In this document: positions 1 through 5,622 of the stretch, piece after piece
Layout of the letters: every line of letters begins with the position of its first letter
Numbering within the stretch: position 1 is the stretch's first letter
Assembly (NCBI GenBank): GCA_017508505.1
Contig: JAFVYT010000025.1
Location: forward strand, 1-6,518
Direction: 5' to 3'
DNA: 6,518 nt
Source: Clostridia bacterium
GTDB taxonomy: Bacteria > Bacillota_A > Clostridia > Oscillospirales > SIG627
The notes under the pieces: model-generated
What the model saw: only the letters and a program-made list of their open reading frames with translations
Database searches by the model: none
Told to the model about the DNA's origin: nothing
Made by a program: the position numbers and the translations under genes

Positions 1-16
1 ACATCCCCTTTTTGTC

Positions 17-565
17 TTATTTTTTGATCTTCTCCCAATAGGCACGGGCGGCGGCCTCGGCCTTGTTCTCCCCGTATTCGTAATAGCGGCGATGCTTCAG
101 ATCGTCCGGCAGATACTGCTGGGGAACGTAATGGAAGGGATAATCGTGGGGATAGAGATAAGGGTTCTTCTTGTCCCCGACTCCGAAGAAGTGATTGTTC
201 TTCAGGGCGGAGGGGATGTCCCGACCGAGCCCCTTGCCGATGTCCTCTGCCGCGGCGGCATAGGCCATATAAGCAGAATTGGACTTGGGGGAGGTGGCAA
301 GCAGGATCGCGGCGTGGGCCAGCGGAATTCTGGCCTCGGGCATACCGAGCATCAGGGCGGAATCCACGCAGGATTTGACCACGACGGCGGCCTGGGAATA
401 AGCAAGGCCGATATCCTCCGAGGCGATGACCATCAGACGGCGACAGGCGCCCTGCAGATCTCCCGCCTCCAGAAGGCTTGCCAGATAAAAGATCGCGGCG
501 TCGGGATCGGACCCGCGAATGGACTTCTGAAGACCGGACAAAAGCTCGTACTTGTCGTCCCCGCT
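17..565 (-). pseudogene. rarA: C-terminal part of RarA, cut off by an in-frame stop
   Basis: This stretch continues the rarA reading frame without any shift after the TGA at 568-566. It encodes about 182 residues up to a TAA at 19-17. It starts with SGDDKYELLSGLQKSIRGSD, which matches the family segment YDKGGDHHYDTISAFQKSIRGSD of Bacillus RarA as I recall it, with no gap. Further family blocks follow: RRLMVIASEDIGLA, PEARIPLAHA, SPKSNSAYMA and YPHDYPFHYVPQQYLPD. In RarA this part holds the C-terminal domain used for tetramer assembly. The first possible restart is a TTG at 541-539 with no convincing ribosome binding site, so separate translation looks unlikely. The protein sequence is well conserved up to its end, so the break is either very recent, a sequencing error, or read through. 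Sixteen bases remain downstream to the window edge, too few to call anything. Confidence 0.8.
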
Positions 566-1258
566 TCAGTCGTAGGCATTCAGATTTCTTTGACCGCAAA
601 GGACGGCATCCTCAAGGGTGATCTCCTCCTCGGCGATGTAGTAGCAAAGCTCCAAAAAATTCAGAGAGGCGCGCACGTCACCGCCGGAGGCGGTGGCAAT
701 GTGTCGGAGTGCCTCGGGAGAGGCCTTTTTCGCCGCGCCGCTTTCCCGATTCATAAAGTCCAGCCCGCGAAGCAGGGCGTCGATCACGTCGTCGGGAGAA
801 AGCTCCTTGAATTCAAACACGGCACAGCGGGACAGAATCGCCTTATACACGTAAAAATAGGGGTTTTCCGTTGTGGAGGCAATGAGGGTGACCCGCCCGT
901 CCTCAATGTATTCCAAAAGGGTCTGCTGCTGCTTTTTGTTGAGGTACTGGATCTCGTCGAGATAAAGGACGATACCGTTCATCCCGTCCAGGCCCTCGGT
1001 CTCCGCAAGAACCTCCTTGATGTCCTTTCCCGCAGAGGTGGTGGCGTTGAGCTTGCGGAAGGGGAGGCCTGCCATCCCCGCCACGAGATTTGCAACGGTG
1101 GTCTTCCCTACCCCCGAGGGGCCGTAGAAGATCATATTGGTCAGGTTTCCCGAATCCAAAAGCCGCTTTAAGGGGCCTTTTTCCCCGAGGATGTGCTTCT
1201 GACCCGAAACCTCGTCAAAGCTTTGGGGTCGGACACGCTCCGCAAGGGGGATATTCAT
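566..1258 (-). CDS. rarA: RarA (MgsA) AAA+ ATPase, N-terminal part, ends at premature TGA
   Basis: RarA is a clamp-loader-like AAA+ ATPase that acts at stalled replication forks with SSB. The 230 residues contain the full ATPase core: the family N-terminus PLAERVRPQSFDEVSGQ, Walker A GPSGVGKTT (46-54), Walker B LYLDEI (98-103), sensor 1 ASTTENP (127-133), an arginine-finger SRC (R144) and a sensor 2 region GGDVRASLN (R196). The start ATG at 1258 gives the expected family N-terminus and overlaps the asd stop as ATGA, so translation is probably coupled. No strong Shine-Dalgarno is visible (only GGGAT about 10 bases upstream). The frame stops with TGA after ...LNAYD, at a position that is usually Lys or another polar residue in relatives. 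The intact gene would give 413 residues, close to the usual 420-440. The truncated product would keep ATPase motifs but lose the oligomerisation domain. Confidence 0.9.
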   Translation of the reverse strand: MNIPLAERVRPQSFDEVSGQKHILGEKGPLKRLLDSGNLTNMIFYGPSGVGKTTVANLVAGMAGLPFRKLNATTSAGKDIKEVLAETEGLDGMNGIVLYLDEIQYLNKKQQQTLLEYIEDGRVTLIASTTENPYFYVYKAILSRCAVFEFKELSPDDVIDALLRGLDFMNRESGAAKKASPEALRHIATASGGDVRASLNFLELCYYIAEEEITLEDAVLCGQRNLNAYD

Positions 1259-2334
1259 CTGTCAAAGTATCCCAAACGGAAGAGAAGCTCCGCCATTTCC
1301 ACAGCGCCGCCTGCGGCACCGCGGAGGGTGTTGTGGGAAAGACCGACGAACTTATAGTCGTAAATGGGATCCTCACGCAGTCTGCCCGCACAGATGCCCA
1401 TACCGTTTTCGGTCATACGGTCAAGGCCGGTCTGAGGGCGGTTGTCCTCCTCAAAATAGGTGATGAACTGCTTGGGTGCACCGGGAAGAGCCAGCTCCTG
1501 AGGTACGGACTTGTACTCCTTCCACTTGGCAAGGATCTGCTCCTTGGTGGGCTTTTTGGCAAAGCGGATGAAGGTGGCGGCCATATGTCCGTCGGTGCAG
1601 GGCACGCGCAGGCACTGGGCGCTGATCTTGATGGAGGCGTTGTGACGGATCTCCCCATTTTCCACCTTGCCCCATACCTTCAGGGGCTCCTTCTCGCTCT
1701 TTTCCTCCTCACCGCCGATGAAGGGGATGATGTTATCCAGCATTTCGGGCCATTCCTTGAAGGTCTTACCTGCGCCGGAGATGGCCTGATAGGTGGTAAC
1801 GAAGATCTCGGTGGGCTCAAACTCCATCAAGGGCTGGATCAGGGGAACGTAGCTCTGAATGGAGCAGTTGGGCTTTGCGGCGATGAAGCCGCGGGTGGTG
1901 CCGAGTCTCTTTCTCTGCAGGGGGATGATGTCCGCGTGCTGAGGGTTGACCTCGGGAATGATCATGGGAACGTCGGGGGTCATACGGTGTGCGCTGTTGT
2001 TGGAGACCACGGGGATCTCCGCCTTGGCAAGAGCCTCCTCGTAAACGCGGATCTCCTCCTTGGGCATATTGACGGCGCAGAATACCATATCCACGGCCTT
2101 GGCAATGGCGGGGATATCGGCGGCGTCGTACACGGGCATAGCCGCGATCTTCTCGGACAAGGGAGTTGCCATCTTCCAACGGCCCTCCACGGACTCACCG
2201 TAGCTCTTTCCTGCGCTGCGGGCGCTGGCGTAAAGGCCTACGATCTGAAAATAGGGGTGATTTTCCAAAAGGGTGATGAATCTCTGTCCCACCATACCGG
2301 TGGCACCGATGATACCGACTTTGATCTGATTCAT
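1255..2334 (-). CDS. asd: Aspartate-semialdehyde dehydrogenase
   Basis: This enzyme reduces aspartyl-4-phosphate to aspartate-4-semialdehyde with NADPH, the branch step towards lysine, diaminopimelate (cell wall), threonine and methionine. It acts in the cytoplasm. The 359 residues show the N-terminal nucleotide-binding GATGMVGQ (10-17), the SNNSAHR segment (111-117), the catalytic cysteine in PNCS (C157), the ISGAGKT loop (185-191), the acid-base histidine in RVPCTDGH (H250) and the closing NTLRGAAGGAV (335-345). PNCS with ISGAGK and a length near 360 place it in the fungal/archaeal-type subfamily that many Clostridia carry, rather than the E. coli type. The ATG at 2334 is chosen because GGAGG sits 5 bases before it and the product then begins MNQIKVGIIGATG; upstream in-frame ATGs at 2346 and 2388 lack such a site. 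It follows rpsU by 134 bases and overlaps rarA by four. No independent promoter was convincing. Confidence 0.96.
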   Translation of the reverse strand: MNQIKVGIIGATGMVGQRFITLLENHPYFQIVGLYASARSAGKSYGESVEGRWKMATPLSEKIAAMPVYDAADIPAIAKAVDMVFCAVNMPKEEIRVYEEALAKAEIPVVSNNSAHRMTPDVPMIIPEVNPQHADIIPLQRKRLGTTRGFIAAKPNCSIQSYVPLIQPLMEFEPTEIFVTTYQAISGAGKTFKEWPEMLDNIIPFIGGEEEKSEKEPLKVWGKVENGEIRHNASIKISAQCLRVPCTDGHMAATFIRFAKKPTKEQILAKWKEYKSVPQELALPGAPKQFITYFEEDNRPQTGLDRMTENGMGICAGRLREDPIYDYKFVGLSHNTLRGAAGGAVEMAELLFRLGYFDR

Positions 2335-2339
2335 AATTT

Positions 2340-2344
2340 CCTCC
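2340..2344 (-). promoter_or_regulatory. Ribosome binding site of asd
   Basis: The minus strand reads GGAGG, then AAATT, then the ATG at 2334. The 5-base spacing is near ideal. This site selects ATG 2334 over two in-frame upstream ATGs; the one at 2346 directly abuts this GGAGG and has only a weak purine stretch before it. Confidence 0.85.
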
Positions 2345-2360
2345 ATAATACTCTGATGCG

Positions 2361-2406
2361 AAAAAGTATAAAAGCCAATTCCTCCCACGCCGTGGTCGGA
2401 ATTGGC
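2361..2406 (-). terminator. Terminator-like hairpin with T-tract between rpsU and asd
   Basis: On the minus strand GCCAATTCC (2406-2398) pairs perfectly with GGAATTGGC (2382-2374). An inner CCAC/GTGG stem closes a GGC loop. The two stems are joined by GA facing GA, which in RNA can form tandem sheared G-A pairs, so the helix may be effectively continuous at about 15 pairs. It is followed by TTTTATACTTTTT. The G-A geometry exists only in the minus-strand transcript (the plus strand would give UC facing UC), which supports function as minus-strand RNA. It may terminate rpsU. It also lies only about 27 bases before the asd start codon and could act as an attenuator. Confidence 0.65.
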
Positions 2407-2415
2407 ATTACATCC

Positions 2416-2466
2416 TGCCGGTCAGGCAAGGAACGGCAAAAAATGCCGTGTTGCGCTATCCCGCAA
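2416..2466 (-). other. Cluster of small hairpins after rpsU
   Basis: Three short inverted repeats follow the rpsU stop on the minus strand. TTGCG pairs with CGCAA (2466-2451, 6-base loop). ACGGCA pairs with TGCCGT (2449-2433, T5 loop). TGCC pairs with GGCA, with CCTG/CAGG as an overlapping alternative (2428-2414). None has its own T-tract. With the terminator-like hairpin at 2406-2361 they fill most of the rpsU-asd gap. I recognise no known riboswitch class: the region is too short for a lysine riboswitch and lacks its features. They could be mRNA 3' structures protecting rpsU, or parts of an asd leader RNA. Confidence 0.4.
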
Positions 2467-2468
2467 AC

Positions 2469-2645
2469 TTATTTGTACTTGCGCTTTCTTGCAGCTTCAG
2501 ACTTCTTCTTGCGCTTTACGCTGGGCTTCTCGTAGCATTCACGCTTACGAAGCTCGCTGAGCACTCCGCTTCTGGCGCACTGGCGCTTAAATCTGCGAAT
2601 AGCACTATCGAGTGATTCGTTTTCTTTAACTCTAACTTCTGCCAT
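2469..2645 (-). CDS. rpsU: 30S ribosomal protein S21
   Basis: S21 is a small basic protein of the 30S subunit platform that helps initiation by supporting mRNA and anti-Shine-Dalgarno contact. The 58-residue product begins [20 protein letters not shown] and continues with the conserved [20 protein letters not shown]. It ends in a very basic tail rich in Lys and Arg ([15 protein letters not shown]). The length is typical of Bacillota S21. The ATG at 2645 has a strong GGGAGGG ribosome binding site 6 bases upstream. Codon use is shifted towards GTT, AAA, AGA and GAA compared with its GC-rich neighbours, as expected for a highly expressed gene. It has its own consensus promoter and is separated from leuS by a terminator. 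A structured gap of 134 bases leads to asd. Confidence 0.97.
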   Translation of the reverse strand: MAEVRVKENESLDSAIRRFKRQCARSGVLSELRKRECYEKPSVKRKKKSEAARKRKYK

Positions 2646-2688
2646 CTTTTTCCCTCCCTTTGCACATAGCGAAGAGATAAAACAAACC

Positions 2689-2701
2689 AGTCTATAAGAC
2701 T
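2689..2701 (-). other. Short inverted repeat at the predicted 5' end of the rpsU transcript
   Basis: AGTCT and AGACT flank a TAT loop just downstream of the TATAAT box at 2714-2709. A start site about 7 bases after that box would place this five-pair hairpin at the very 5' end of the mRNA. It may stabilise the 5' end or mark an operator, but its short length allows chance. Confidence 0.35.
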
Positions 2702-2708
2702 AAAAGGT

Positions 2709-2737
2709 ATTATATCCGAAAAAGGCATCCATGTCAA
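2709..2737 (-). promoter_or_regulatory. Perfect-consensus sigma-70/SigA promoter of rpsU
   Basis: On the minus strand the -35 box TTGACA lies at 2737-2732 and the -10 box TATAAT at 2714-2709, separated by exactly 17 bases. Both hexamers match consensus completely. The predicted start is near 2702, giving a 5' untranslated leader of roughly 57 bases before the rpsU ATG. It sits only 22 bases beyond the T-tract of the leuS terminator, so rpsU is insulated from the upstream operon. It may also supply asd and rarA by read-through. Confidence 0.93.
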
Positions 2738-2759
2738 TAAGTTTTTCCCAAATTTATAC

Positions 2760-2805
2760 AAAAAACAAAAAGAAATTGCCCGTCCCGCTTCAGGACGGGC
2801 AATTT
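2760..2805 (-). terminator. Intrinsic terminator of the leuS operon
   Basis: A perfect 13-pair stem, AAATTGCCCGTCC (2805-2793) with GGACGGGCAATTT (2785-2773), closes a 7-base loop. It is followed on the minus strand by CTTTTTGTTTTTT (2772-2760). It begins 15 bases after the leuS stop codon, the usual placement of a factor-independent terminator. Confidence 0.95.
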
Positions 2806-2820
2806 ACTTTCAGAGGTTCT

Positions 2821-5223
2821 TTATTTTGCAACGATGTTGACGAGCTTTCCGGGAACGTAGATCTCCTTGATGACGCTCTTGCCCGCCAGAAGGCCTGCGA
2901 TGGTCTCCTCGGCCTTGGCGGCGGCGATGACGTCCTCGGCCTTGGCATCTGCGGCGATGTTCATCTTGGCTCTGACCTTGCCGCAAATCTGAATGGCGAT
3001 CTCCACGGTGGCATCCACGCACTTTGCCTCGTCGTAAAGGGGCCACGAGGTCTCGTTGAGCATACCGTCAAAGCCGCCTGCAACCCACATCTCCTCGGTC
3101 ATATGAGGTGCGAAGGGATTGAGAAGGACGATGAAGATGCCCAGCTCCTCACGGGTGATGCTGCCCGTTGCGGCAACATCGTTGAGAAGGGCCATCATCG
3201 CGGCGATGGCGGTGTTCATCTTCAGGCCCTCGATGTCCTCGGTGACCTTGCGGATGGTCTTGTGGAAGTTGCTCTCCAGCTCGGGACGGATGCCGCCCTC
3301 GACCACGTGCTCCTGCAGAGCCCAAACGCGATCCAAGAATCTCTTACAACCCTTAATGGAGGCGGAGTTCCAGGGAGCGGCCTTTTCGAAGTCGCCGATG
3401 AACATTTCATACAGACGCATGGTATCGGCACCGTATTCGTTGACAATGTCGTCGGGGTTGACCACGTTGCCGCGGGATTTGCTCATCTTTTCCCCGTTCT
3501 CGCCCAGAATCATACCGTGGCTGGTACGCTTGGCATAAGGCTCGGGAGAAGTGACGGCACCGATGTCGTAGAGGAACTTGTGCCAGAAGCGGCTGTAAAG
3601 CAGGTGGAGGGTGGTGTGCTCCATACCGCCGTTGTACCAGTCAACGGGGAGCCAATACTCCATCGCCTCCTTGGAGGCAATGGCGTCGGTGTTGTGGGGA
3701 TCGATGTAACGGAGGAAATACCAGGAGGAGCCGGCCCACTGAGGCATGGTATCCGTCTCGCGCAGAGCGGGAGCGCCGCAGCAGGGACAGGTGGTATTGA
3801 CCCAATCGGTCATCTTGGCAAGGGGAGATTCGCCCGTTTCCGTAGGCTCGTAGGAGTCCACCTCGGGGAGCACCAGAGGAAGCTGATCCTCGGGAAGCGG
3901 AACGGCTCCGCAATGAGGACAATGTACAATCGGGATGGGCTCACCCCAATAGCGCTGACGGGAGAAGACCCAGTCGCGGAGCTTATAGTTGACCTTCTTT
4001 TCTCCTACGCCGTTTTCCGTAAGCCAAGCGATGATCTTACCCTTTGCCTCCTCCACGGAAAGCCCGTCAAGAAAGCCGGAGTTGGTCATCACGCCCGTGG
4101 CACAGTCCACGAAGGCTTCCTTTTCCACGTCGCCGCCCTTGACCACCTCGATGATGGGCAGGCCGAAGACCTTGGCAAAGTCATAGTCTCTTTCATCGTG
4201 AGCGGGCACCGCCATAATGGCACCGGTGCCGTAGGAGGCCAGCACGTAGTCGGAAATGAAGATGGGGATCTCCTTTCCGTTGACGGGATTGACGGCCTTG
4301 ACTCCGAGGAGTTTGACGCCGGTCTTCTCCTTCACGACCTCGGTTCTTTCAAAGTCGCTCTTTCTGGCGGCGGCTTCCCGATAGGCTACGATCTCGTCCA
4401 TATTCTCGAGGCGATCCTGCCACTTTTCGATCATGGCGTGCTCGGGGGCCATTACCATATAGGTTGCGCCGAAGAGGGTATCGGGACGGGTGGTGTAGAC
4501 CTCCAGAACGTCCCCTGCGGTGGTATTGAACTTCACCTGCGCACCGGTGGAGCGACCGATCCAGTTTCTCTGCTGGGTCTTGACACGCTCAATAAAGTTG
4601 ACGTCGTCCAGACCACTGAGGAGCTTTTCCGCATAATCGGTAATCTTGAGCATCCACTGGCTCTTGACCTTGCGCACGACCTCACTGCCGCAGCGCTCGC
4701 AGACGCCGCCCGCGGCCTCCTCGTTGGCAAGCACGCACTTGCAGGAGGGGCACCAGTTGACGGCCATTTCCTTTTTATAGGCAAGTCCCTCGCGGAAGAG
4801 CTGAAGGAAGATCCACTGGGTCCACTTATAATAATCGGGATCGGTGGTGTTGATCTCACGGGTCCAGTCGAAGGAAAAGCCCAAGGACTTGAGCTGCTCC
4901 TTGAAGTGAGCCACGTTCTTTTCCGTTACGATGGAGGGGTGGATGTGGTTTTTGATGGCAAAGTTCTCCGTGGGAAGGCCGAAGGCGTCCCAGCCCATGG
5001 GATAGAGCACGTTAAAGCCCTGCAGTCTCTTCTTGCGGCAGACGATGTCCAGCGCCGTATAGGAACGGGGGTGACCCACGTGGAGGCCCTGACCCGAGGG
5101 GTAAGGAAATTCCACCAAGGCATAAAACTTGGGCTTGGAGTAGTCACAGCCTACGGCAAAGGTACCCTTTTCGTCCCAAATATCCTGCCATTTCTTTTCT
5201 GTTTCTTTGAAATTGTATTCCAT
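2821..5223 (-). CDS. leuS: Leucyl-tRNA synthetase
   Basis: This class Ia synthetase charges tRNA-Leu with leucine and hydrolyses mischarged products in a separate editing site. The 800 residues are complete and of normal bacterial length. In order: the HIGH-type motif HVGH (48-51); a first zinc-type knuckle CPSC (158-161) with CERC (175-178); the CP1 editing domain with TTRPDT (244-249) and VPAHDERD (339-346, D346 matching the conserved editing aspartate of E. coli LeuRS); RQRYWGEP (422-429); a second cysteine set CPHC (435-438) with CPCC (479-482); [13 protein letters not shown] (491-503); KMSKS (579-583); and an anticodon-binding domain with [13 protein letters not shown] (701-713). The ATG at 5223 begins the family-typical [13 protein letters not shown], with GAGG 8 bases before it. 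It follows rsfS by 42 bases, with no room for a T-box leader, and ends in an intrinsic terminator. Confidence 0.98.
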   Translation of the reverse strand: MEYNFKETEKKWQDIWDEKGTFAVGCDYSKPKFYALVEFPYPSGQGLHVGHPRSYTALDIVCRKKRLQGFNVLYPMGWDAFGLPTENFAIKNHIHPSIVTEKNVAHFKEQLKSLGFSFDWTREINTTDPDYYKWTQWIFLQLFREGLAYKKEMAVNWCPSCKCVLANEEAAGGVCERCGSEVVRKVKSQWMLKITDYAEKLLSGLDDVNFIERVKTQQRNWIGRSTGAQVKFNTTAGDVLEVYTTRPDTLFGATYMVMAPEHAMIEKWQDRLENMDEIVAYREAAARKSDFERTEVVKEKTGVKLLGVKAVNPVNGKEIPIFISDYVLASYGTGAIMAVPAHDERDYDFAKVFGLPIIEVVKGGDVEKEAFVDCATGVMTNSGFLDGLSVEEAKGKIIAWLTENGVGEKKVNYKLRDWVFSRQRYWGEPIPIVHCPHCGAVPLPEDQLPLVLPEVDSYEPTETGESPLAKMTDWVNTTCPCCGAPALRETDTMPQWAGSSWYFLRYIDPHNTDAIASKEAMEYWLPVDWYNGGMEHTTLHLLYSRFWHKFLYDIGAVTSPEPYAKRTSHGMILGENGEKMSKSRGNVVNPDDIVNEYGADTMRLYEMFIGDFEKAAPWNSASIKGCKRFLDRVWALQEHVVEGGIRPELESNFHKTIRKVTEDIEGLKMNTAIAAMMALLNDVAATGSITREELGIFIVLLNPFAPHMTEEMWVAGGFDGMLNETSWPLYDEAKCVDATVEIAIQICGKVRAKMNIAADAKAEDVIAAAKAEETIAGLLAGKSVIKEIYVPGKLVNIVAK

Positions 5224-5249
5224 GTTCTTTTCCTCTTATCTTTATGATA

Positions 5250-5262
5250 CCGATTGAATCGG
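5250..5262 (-). repeat. Short palindrome between rsfS and leuS
   Basis: CCGATT and AATCGG are arms around a single central base in the 42-base gap, upstream of the leuS ribosome binding site. In RNA it would form at best a five-pair hairpin with a three-base loop and has no T-tract, so it is not a terminator. The rest of the gap is A-rich and holds GAGGAAAA before the leuS ATG. Confidence 0.3.
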
Positions 5263-5265
5263 ATT

Positions 5266-5622
5266 TTAGTCTTCCTTGGGAACAAAGTCGACGCTCTCAG
5301 CGCCGCTCCAAAGCTTTTCCAGCTTGAAGAATTCCCTTCCGTTGGCATCGAAGATGTGAACGATCACGTCTCCGAAGTCCACCAGAATCCATCCCGAGCT
5401 CTGATATCCCTCCACACGGTCGGCGGTAACGCCGTCCTCCTCGCGCAGGCGGTACTCCACCTCGTCGCAAAGAGCCTTCAGGTGGGTGGAGGAGGTGGCG
5501 GTGGCAATGACGAAATAGTCGGTGATGACCGTTTCCTCCCGCACCTTCAAAACCTTCACGTCACGTCCCTTCTTTTCATCCAGAACGGCAGCGGCCTTCA
5601 GGGCCTTTTCAATGGCTGTCAT
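5266..5622 (-). CDS. rsfS: Ribosomal silencing factor RsfS
   Basis: RsfS binds ribosomal protein uL14 on the 50S subunit and blocks joining with 30S, lowering translation in starvation. The 118 residues fit the family (about 105-120) and carry its hallmarks: an N-terminal ALKAAAVLDEKKGRDVKVL helix-strand, DYFVIATATSSTH (35-47), and GYQSSGWILVDFGDVIVHIF followed by REFFKLEKLW near the C-terminus. The ATG at 5622 lies inside the end of the NadD-YqeK gene (14-base overlap), preceded by AAAGGATAAAAA, suggesting translational coupling. The position between yqeK and leuS is the conserved one in many Bacillota. It was formerly called Iojap-like or YbeB. Confidence 0.96.
   Translation of the reverse strand: MTAIEKALKAAAVLDEKKGRDVKVLKVREETVITDYFVIATATSSTHLKALCDEVEYRLREEDGVTADRVEGYQSSGWILVDFGDVIVHIFDANGREFFKLEKLWSGAESVDFVPKED

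Noticed and set aside
1..16. Start of another gene after rarA (minus strand AAAGGGGATG)
   Set aside because: The purine run directly abuts the ATG with no spacing, and only a few bases remain before the window edge.
540..568. Selenocysteine insertion at the rarA TGA
   Set aside because: The position is not a cysteine or redox residue in RarA, and only a weak stem can be drawn downstream, without a convincing bacterial selenocysteine insertion element.
566..568. Genetic code in which TGA is a sense codon
   Set aside because: Tryptophans in LeuRS and the other proteins are TGG, and TGA is the natural stop of asd and the NadD-YqeK gene.
2335..2468. Lysine riboswitch or T-box ahead of asd
   Set aside because: The gap is shorter than those elements, and no conserved core, specifier loop or T-box sequence was seen.
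92..2535. Long plus-strand open frames opposite rarA and asd
   Set aside because: They are low-complexity, Gly/Leu/Val/His-rich shadows of real minus-strand genes and lack ribosome binding sites or family motifs.
2516..2761. An 81-codon minus-strand open frame overlapping rpsU
   Set aside because: It runs through the rpsU promoter and ribosome binding site in another frame and has no family resemblance; rpsU (2645-2469) explains the sequence.
2731..5247. An 838-codon open frame on the plus strand opposite leuS
   Set aside because: It mirrors leuS codon by codon and has no recognisable domain; long antisense frames arise from GC-rich third-position bias. The leuS protein in the other strand is fully conserved.
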